Origin: a virus
DNA length: 34,413 nucleotides
IMG/VR virus record: IMGVR_UViG_3300046517_001586
Coordinates: 1 to 34,413 of that record
Reading direction: 5' to 3' (one strand)
How positions within the stretch are numbered: the first letter of the stretch is position 1; each line of letters opens with the position of its first letter. A program made the translations under genes and the position numbers. This document shows positions 30,038-34,413 of this stretch, piece after piece. The notes beneath the pieces are model-generated. The model searched no databases, was not told the origin of the DNA, and saw only the letters and a program-made list of their open reading frames with translations.

Positions 30038-30954
30038 TTAGCGTCGTGGCAAAGACAGGCTGCGACTCGGAGATGTACCAGCGCCGGCGCCGCCCATCCG
30101 TGGCTGCGGTGCCGGTCCTTGACGGTTGCTGCGATTATCGGCTTCAGTTTTCTCGGCCGAGATGCTGGCTCGCAGCATCCCAAGCTGCACCAGTGTCTTC
30201 GCTTCCCACGGTTCGAGCACACCGACGCCAGTCAACCCCTGCCACGCCCGCAGAGCTTCCCAGGTGATGACCGGTGGCGCGAACCCGTTGGGCGAAAGAC
30301 CAAACGAAATCTCCTCAAACCAACCCCAGAGATAATCCAGCACGCTGGGAAACTCGGGACCGTCATTGATGACCGGCAACTTGACCGGCTGATCTCGGCG
30401 CCCGGCCGGACGCAACGCAGCAGGTATTTTAGCCCACTGGCTAGCGCCCGACTCGAAATGCTCGCGCTCGGTTGAACCGTCTACCGTTTTGCGGTTTGCT
30501 CGGAACTCGACTTCGGCCCACTCGATGAGGTCGATGACGAGGCTGGCGTAAAATTTCCGCGGTCAGCACAGAACAGATCGACCTGCTCCCGTATCCAAGT
30601 GACCTTGTCGTAGACGGTCCGAGCATTCTGTGGGGTGAACGGAAGATCGAGCATCTGCCCGTCAAGCGACACCAACGACCACCCGGCAGTTAGCGCAACC
30701 AGCAGATCGGTCGCTTCCGCCTCAAGCTCTTCTGGCGTCAGCTTGAGCCGGCCGCGCGCGTTGAGCCGGCGCCGCTGGGTTTCGCGGTTCTGCCGGCGGG
30801 CAATGTCGGAATCGGACGAATAGAGATCGACATAAGCCTCTTCGCCATTCGGCCCGCGGAGCGGCTGAAGGGATTGGTAATGCAGCAACGGCATGCGCTG
30901 CGGCCGTTCGACGTCGAGCGACAAGCTGCTCAACGCAGTATCGATGTCTGCCAT
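30038..30954 (-). CDS. Tail assembly chaperone G-T fusion made by -1 frameshift
   Basis: At 30556-30550 the message reads A-AAT-TTT, a canonical X-XXY-YYZ slippery site in the G frame. A one-base backward slip there joins the first 135 codons of G to a frame that stays open to 30038 (170 more codons), giving about 305 residues. The shifted part begins YASLVIDLIEWAEVEFR and ends with the conserved T-like domain containing FGLSPNGFAPPVITWEALRAW and a basic tail. No ribosome site serves this second frame independently. The product would be the minor GT chaperone, as in lambda. It ends 18 bases before the tape measure start. Confidence 0.78.
30481..30954 (-). CDS. Tail assembly chaperone, zero-frame product (gpG-like)
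   Basis: 157 residues from ATG 30954, with AAGGA nine bases upstream. It is a soluble protein (MADIDTALSSLSLDVERPQRM...) directly between the tail tube and tape measure genes, where long-tailed phages encode chaperone G. The reading crosses the slippery heptamer AAATTTT at codons 134-135; without shifting it continues through a Ser-rich tail and stops at 30481. Family knowledge: G binds the tape measure protein and recruits tube subunits. Confidence 0.8.
   Translation of the reverse strand: MADIDTALSSLSLDVERPQRMPLLHYQSLQPLRGPNGEEAYVDLYSSDSDIARRQNRETQRRRLNARGRLKLTPEELEAEATDLLVALTAGWSLVSLDGQMLDLPFTPQNARTVYDKVTWIREQVDLFCADRGNFTPASSSTSSSGPKSSSEQTAKR
30550..30556 (-). promoter_or_regulatory. Programmed -1 ribosomal frameshift site AAATTTT
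   Basis: On the minus strand the heptamer is AAATTTT, phased A-AAT-TTT in the G frame, so both tRNAs can re-pair after slipping. The new frame leads directly to the T domain. I did not find a convincing downstream pseudoknot by eye; only weak stems are visible. Confidence 0.75.
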
Positions 30955-31008
30955 AAGTGGCGGTCCTTCTGCGGGAAAGGCGCGTCATCGCGACGGGCCA
31001 GTGGCGGG

Positions 31009-31045
31009 AAAAAGGGGGCGCGCCACCCGCCAGCAGCGCGCCCCC
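31009..31045 (-). terminator. Intrinsic terminator after the tail tube gene
   Basis: On the minus strand GGGGGCGCGC (31045-31036) pairs perfectly with GCGCGCCCCC (31023-31014) and is followed at once by TTTTT (31013-31009). It lies 70 bases after the tail tube stop and 55 bases before the chaperone start. A second small hairpin, GGTAGC/GCTACC at 31047-31060, precedes it. It should allow high tail-tube expression with partial read-through to the chaperone genes. Confidence 0.82.
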
Positions 31046-31114
31046 CGGTAGCCAGCTACCATCCGCTCGCGCGGACGGCTCCCTGTGGCGGCAGGAATGG
31101 GTGACGAAGGCGGA

Positions 31115-32380
31115 TCAGACCGCCTCGGTGTCGCTCATAACAAAGGTGGTTTGCGGAACGCCGGGGGCGGAACCGACGTATTTCAGAGCGGTGAACGGCA
31201 TGGTGAGGGTCTGCGCCCCCAGCCCGGTCACCGCGACATCCGCATCCGAGAATTTGACCCGAGGCAGATAAATCGCGGTCGCCGGCGCGCTCGGATCTTG
31301 CGTTGTGGTCAAATAGGCGAGGATATCGACCTCGTCCTCGTCCAAGAAATTGCGGACGAGGTCCAAATCTTCCAGCATCGCCGTCACCTGACCGCTAACT
31401 GCGGCCGAGCCAAGGAAGACTTCAGGCACGAAATCCTGCCCGACGACCGCGTCCGAACTCGGCGACATCTCAAACGTGATGTCGAGCCCGGTGACCACAC
31501 CGACCACCGAGCCGTTTACCCGCAGCATACCGTTGACCGCGGCAAAGATGCCGGTTGTGGTTTCGGGGTCCGGTGTGGTGAAAAACGGCGCCACGATGCT
31601 CGACGCCTGATCGAACACCTCCATATCGCGACCCATCATGGTGAATTCGACGGTCGCCAACCCCGACGCCGGCAAGCCGAGCTTAAACCCACCGACGCGA
31701 ACCTCGGTGAACAGCCGGCTGACCCCGATGTCTTCGTGGAACGACTCGATCGCGAACTTGCGCGAGACGAAGCCGGTCGATGGGATGATTAGGTTCGACC
31801 CAGTCGTATCGAGGGTGAACGTCGTCTCCGGAGCGACCATCGTAAACGGCGGCGGAAAGACCTGGGCGACCCCATTGGTAGGGCCACTAAACCCGACGAT
31901 GATAAAGTTCGTTCCGTTGTTGGCTGACCCGCCGCCAGTCAGACCACCAAGCCGAAAAATGCTGCCGACATGCAGCCCGAGCGCCACCGGATCGCCGCCG
32001 CCGAAGGTGATCGTTGATGCCCCGGCATCAGACGCGATGCTGGTCAGCTCGGTCGCGCTCAACGCCAACGCCGGCGTAGCGGTGCCGCGCGTTGCCGCCT
32101 CAAAGAAGTCGAAGTAGGTGGCAGGCGAAAACTCCCCAGTGATCCCGCCCGTGACCCGGCGAGTACCGTGGCGGAAATCAACGATCTGCCGATCGCTGCG
32201 GATTTCAGTCGCCTGGTAAGTGTCCTTCGCCAACTTCAGCGTGGTCGCTACCCGGCGCAGTACCTGTGCGCCGGCCTGGCCGGGATCGGTTCCCGACACC
32301 GGCTGAGTGTTGGAATCGATCGCGCCGGTCAGGTAGGGCTTGTACGAAATTCTGGCTGATACGCCTTCTGCTAAGGACAT
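31115..32380 (-). CDS. Major tail tube protein
   Basis: ATG 32380 is chosen because GGAG lies eight bases before it; the frame's longer upstream part is not conserved-looking. The 421-residue product (MSLAEGVSARISYKPYLTG...) has the layout of phage tail tube proteins: KDTYQATEIRSDRQIVDFRHGTRRVTGGITGEFSP near residue 55, an inserted domain in the middle, and a C-terminal beta region ending MPFTALKYVGSAPG. It lies between the tail terminator and chaperone genes, as expected. A strong terminator follows. Confidence 0.85.
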   Translation of the reverse strand: MSLAEGVSARISYKPYLTGAIDSNTQPVSGTDPGQAGAQVLRRVATTLKLAKDTYQATEIRSDRQIVDFRHGTRRVTGGITGEFSPATYFDFFEAATRGTATPALALSATELTSIASDAGASTITFGGGDPVALGLHVGSIFRLGGLTGGGSANNGTNFIIVGFSGPTNGVAQVFPPPFTMVAPETTFTLDTTGSNLIIPSTGFVSRKFAIESFHEDIGVSRLFTEVRVGGFKLGLPASGLATVEFTMMGRDMEVFDQASSIVAPFFTTPDPETTTGIFAAVNGMLRVNGSVVGVVTGLDITFEMSPSSDAVVGQDFVPEVFLGSAAVSGQVTAMLEDLDLVRNFLDEDEVDILAYLTTTQDPSAPATAIYLPRVKFSDADVAVTGLGAQTLTMPFTALKYVGSAPGVPQTTFVMSDTEAV

Positions 32381-32597
32381 GGTGGGCACTCCATCAAAGG
32401 GAGGGGCGCGTCTCACGACGGGCCGGATCGCCTTGCCCAAGGGCGTTTTGGCTAGACTCGCGCGGGCGTCACGCGAGAATTCAGTGATGATGTTGTCGGA
32501 ATGAGTTCGCTGCCTGAAAACAGGCAGAGCTATCCAAGAACAGACTAAGAACCGCCATTCTTCGGCATTACGCCGCAGAAAGACGCAGACGCTGTTG
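32381..32597 (-). promoter_or_regulatory. Leader region of the tail tube gene with a perfect hairpin
   Basis: This 217-base gap is long for this compact operon. It contains CTGCCTG-AAAA-CAGGCAG (32510-32527), a perfect 7-bp stem with a 4-base loop, and a second stem CTCGCG/CGCGAG (32457-32462 with 32472-32477). Neither has a T-tract. With a strong terminator behind the tail tube gene, an own promoter or an RNA-processing site here is plausible. No clear -35/-10 pair is seen. Confidence 0.4.
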
Positions 32598-33059
32598 TTA
32601 GCCGATCAGATCGAAAAACAGATCAACTTCAGCACTTGCCCAGAAGTAGTTGGTCACTTCCGACGGCATGCCGATCGGCTTCAGCATCGCGCCATCGCCG
32701 CCGGGGTAAACCGTGGCGGTAGAGCAGGAGATGTCGGCATCGCGATAAGAGCGGAACAACGATGCGGCCGTCTCGGCGTAATCCGTCGCGGGGAGCAATC
32801 CCCAGCCCATCGGCACAAACACGTAGATATGCAGCCGTCCCGGCGTGCGATAGCGATTTTGGTAACGGCCGCCGCCGAACGAAGCCAGCTCAGCAGGCTC
32901 GGTGATGAACTCGGTGTAAATAAATGGCGCCGGCGTATCCGGCAGCGCCGCATTGCCGAGACTGTCCTCAGTCTGACCCTGCCAGCGCAACGGCGGCAGC
33001 GAATTCGCGGCTTCCAGACGCTCGCGCAGGATCTTGTAGGCTTGGCTGGTCGTGGTCAT
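32598..33059 (-). CDS. Tail terminator protein (DUF4128-like)
   Basis: 153 residues, starting by ATGA overlap with the gene before it. The pattern PFIYTEFITEPAELASFGGGRYQNRYRTPGRLHIYVFVPMGWGLLPA, then YAETAASLFRSYRD, matches the DUF4128 phage family, which takes the place of the tail terminator (gpU-like) before the tube gene. It would cap the tail tube at the head end. Confidence 0.78.
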   Translation of the reverse strand: MTTTSQAYKILRERLEAANSLPPLRWQGQTEDSLGNAALPDTPAPFIYTEFITEPAELASFGGGRYQNRYRTPGRLHIYVFVPMGWGLLPATDYAETAASLFRSYRDADISCSTATVYPGGDGAMLKPIGMPSEVTNYFWASAEVDLFFDLIG

Positions 33060-33718
33060 AGCGGCTCGAAGAAGATGGCCGGCGCACGAACCTCCGAGCC
33101 TGCGATCTGCCGACGCTTGCGGAGAACCCCACCCTTGGCGATGTAATGCGAAGGCAATCTGCCCTTGATGATATAAGCGTCCGGCATGGTGACGTAGCCA
33201 AACACGACCCGCGCCGCGTTGCCGTAACGAGAACCCAGCTTCTTCGCGACCCGCTCATAGATATGGTTTGGCACGCTGATCAGGAAATCGCGACCGCTCT
33301 CGGTCTTGCCGACCTCCAACCGGCGAGCATAGACCACCGGGTTCGAGATGAAGACGTCTTGGCCGATCGTCACCGGAGTGTTGTCCGCCACCGGACGACC
33401 ATCGATGTAGAGCCCGTGATTTGACTTATAACGACCCGATTCCGCCGGCGAAGCAGCGCGCAGCTCCTTCAAGAATTCCGAGATCATTTCCTGCAAGTAG
33501 GTGTACTTGAAGACGATAAGCTTCTGCGCGTCCTCGATCGGCTTACCCGCGACATCGCCAAACCCAGTCCAACTCGGCTCAAAGCCTGTCCGCTGTTTCT
33601 GCTCCTTAAGAACCTTGTCGTTCTCCTCGATAGCCGTGCGATACAGCGCAGCCCTGGCCGCGACATCGACCTTCTGTGCGACGACCGAGATCTCGCGCCG
33701 AAACGCGCTCAGCGCCAC
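33056..33718 (-). CDS. Tail completion / neck protein (HK97 gp10-like)
   Basis: GTG 33718 is preferred: AGGGG lies eight bases upstream, and the frame's TTG at 33751 would overlap the previous gene. The 220-residue product has helices in its first 95 residues, then a beta region (NTPVTIGQDVFISNPVVYARRLEVGKTESG...) with the typical gp10 pattern NPVVYARRLEVG. Position between head-closure and tail-terminator genes fits a neck role. Confidence 0.7.
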   Translation of the reverse strand: MALSAFRREISVVAQKVDVAARAALYRTAIEENDKVLKEQKQRTGFEPSWTGFGDVAGKPIEDAQKLIVFKYTYLQEMISEFLKELRAASPAESGRYKSNHGLYIDGRPVADNTPVTIGQDVFISNPVVYARRLEVGKTESGRDFLISVPNHIYERVAKKLGSRYGNAARVVFGYVTMPDAYIIKGRLPSHYIAKGGVLRKRRQIAGSEVRAPAIFFEPL

Positions 33719-33722
33719 GACG

Positions 33723-34076
33723 CTATCCCCTGACCCGAATATTGTAGGCAACCAGAGTGTCGCCGACGGTTCGGGTAGCGTTGTCGGGAAAGCTCACCGC
33801 CATCTCCCTACCTTGAAAGATTACCTTGTCCGCGGTCGTCAGCGGCAGCGGAAACCCACCCCTCTTCAAATCCTCCGCTGACACGATGCAGCGAAAAACG
33901 AACTCGGTCACGTCGCTGACCATCTGTTGCGGCCGCAGCGGGTCGGCCCGCACCCAGGCCCGACAATCAACATCGGTCGCCGTGCGGTTAGGTCCAGCCG
34001 GACCGGTATACCGGCGCACCGTCACTCGATTGGTGAGGAAACGCCGATGAAGCGACTTGGCGTAATCGACGTTCAT
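33723..34076 (-). CDS. Head closure / head-tail joining protein (117 aa)
   Basis: ATGA-coupled to the connector gene. A small beta-rich protein: NRVTVRRYTGP at the start, TDVDCRAWVRADPL in the middle, TEFVFRCIVSAEDL, DKVIFQGREMAV and a final strand VAYNIRV. That pattern fits phage head-closure or stopper proteins (SPP1 gp16/HK97 gp9 type). The call rests on size, strand pattern and gene order. Confidence 0.68.
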   Translation of the reverse strand: MNVDYAKSLHRRFLTNRVTVRRYTGPAGPNRTATDVDCRAWVRADPLRPQQMVSDVTEFVFRCIVSAEDLKRGGFPLPLTTADKVIFQGREMAVSFPDNATRTVGDTLVAYNIRVRG

Positions 34077-34413
34077 GCGAACATCATCCGATAAGGCGTG
34101 AGCAAGCCGCAGACCTGCTCTGGCGGCCCAGCCTCGCCGGCGCCGGTCGGCGTGTCTTGGTAGACCACGGTCATGACGTCGAAAATCGCTTCCGACTTAA
34201 CCGACGGATCGCGGCCGCGCGACATCCAACCACCAAACAGCCACGTTGTGGCTGCGGCCTGAACATCAGGCGGTATCGGATCAAAGCCTGCGGTGTAATC
34301 CACCACCGCACGAGCTCCAGCCCAACCATTGGTGATAAAATAAACCCGGCCGAAGTCGATATCGAGATCGTAGGTCGACGGATCAACGACGTTTCCATCG
34401 ACCTTCAGAGTCA
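34073..34413 (-). CDS. Head-tail connector (gp6-like), 5' end outside the window
   Basis: The frame is open to the right edge, so the gene starts beyond base 34413; 112 codons are visible. The sequence LDIDFGRVYFITN, then VDYTAGFDPIPPDVQAAATTWLFGGWMSRGRDPSVKSE, is the typical end of gp6-like connector/adaptor proteins that sit under the portal. A GTG at 34306 is only an internal codon. Upstream genes on the minus strand should be capsid, portal and terminase. Confidence 0.76.
   Translation of the reverse strand, partial: TLKVDGNVVDPSTYDLDIDFGRVYFITNGWAGARAVVDYTAGFDPIPPDVQAAATTWLFGGWMSRGRDPSVKSEAIFDVMTVVYQDTPTGAGEAGPPEQVCGLLTPYRMMFA

Overview
The window is part of a temperate tailed phage (siphovirus) genome or prophage from a GC-rich alphaproteobacterium, probably of the Rhizobiales/Bradyrhizobium type. 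Four things point this way: a tyrosine-integrase C-terminus beside a tRNA-Phe 3' fragment, a DUF3309 protein (a family I associate with that order), strong GC bias at third codon positions, and a complete long-tail gene order. No ribosomal, metabolic or other clear host gene is present. Terminase, portal, capsid, replication and repressor genes are not in the window.

Region 1 (1-546) is the integration module. It holds the last 47 codons of a tyrosine integrase, then a non-coding stretch with the 3' 45 bp of a tRNA-Phe gene on the minus strand. That fragment is flanked by repeats of TGGAAAACT in both orientations. Phage-type genes lie on both sides, so this looks like attP of a circular or permuted phage genome rather than an attL/attR chromosome junction.

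Region 2 (547-12375, plus strand) is a run of about 38 small genes, most joined by ATGA/GTGA stop-start overlaps. Recognisable members are a SLOG-fold nucleotide-binding protein, a DHH/DHHA1 (NrnB-like) phosphodiesterase and an MT-A70 adenine methyltransferase. About ten are small zinc-ribbon proteins and several are small membrane proteins. It resembles an early or accessory operon that handles the host. It ends at a bidirectional terminator at 12379-12414.

Region 3 (34413 down to 12464, minus strand) is the late operon. In transcription order it encodes a head-tail connector (cut by the window end), head closure, tail completion (gp10-like), tail terminator (DUF4128-like), tail tube, G and G-T tail chaperones joined by a -1 frameshift at AAATTTT, a 2536-residue tape measure protein with an embedded M15-like peptidase domain, two tail-tip proteins, a collagen-linker fibre protein, a 1109-residue fibre with an S74 self-cleaving chaperone, a small protein and an Ig-domain protein. 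A lysis cassette follows: a TM plus GAF-like protein, a TIGR02594-type endolysin, a 66-residue signal-anchored protein and DUF3309. A strong minus-strand terminator lies between the tail tube and chaperone genes.

The observations most worth following up are the attP architecture, the frameshift, the very long tape measure protein, the SLOG plus DHH pair (possible nucleotide-signal sensing and hydrolysis), DUF3309 as a holin candidate, and a 22-residue cationic peptide gene set between two hairpins.
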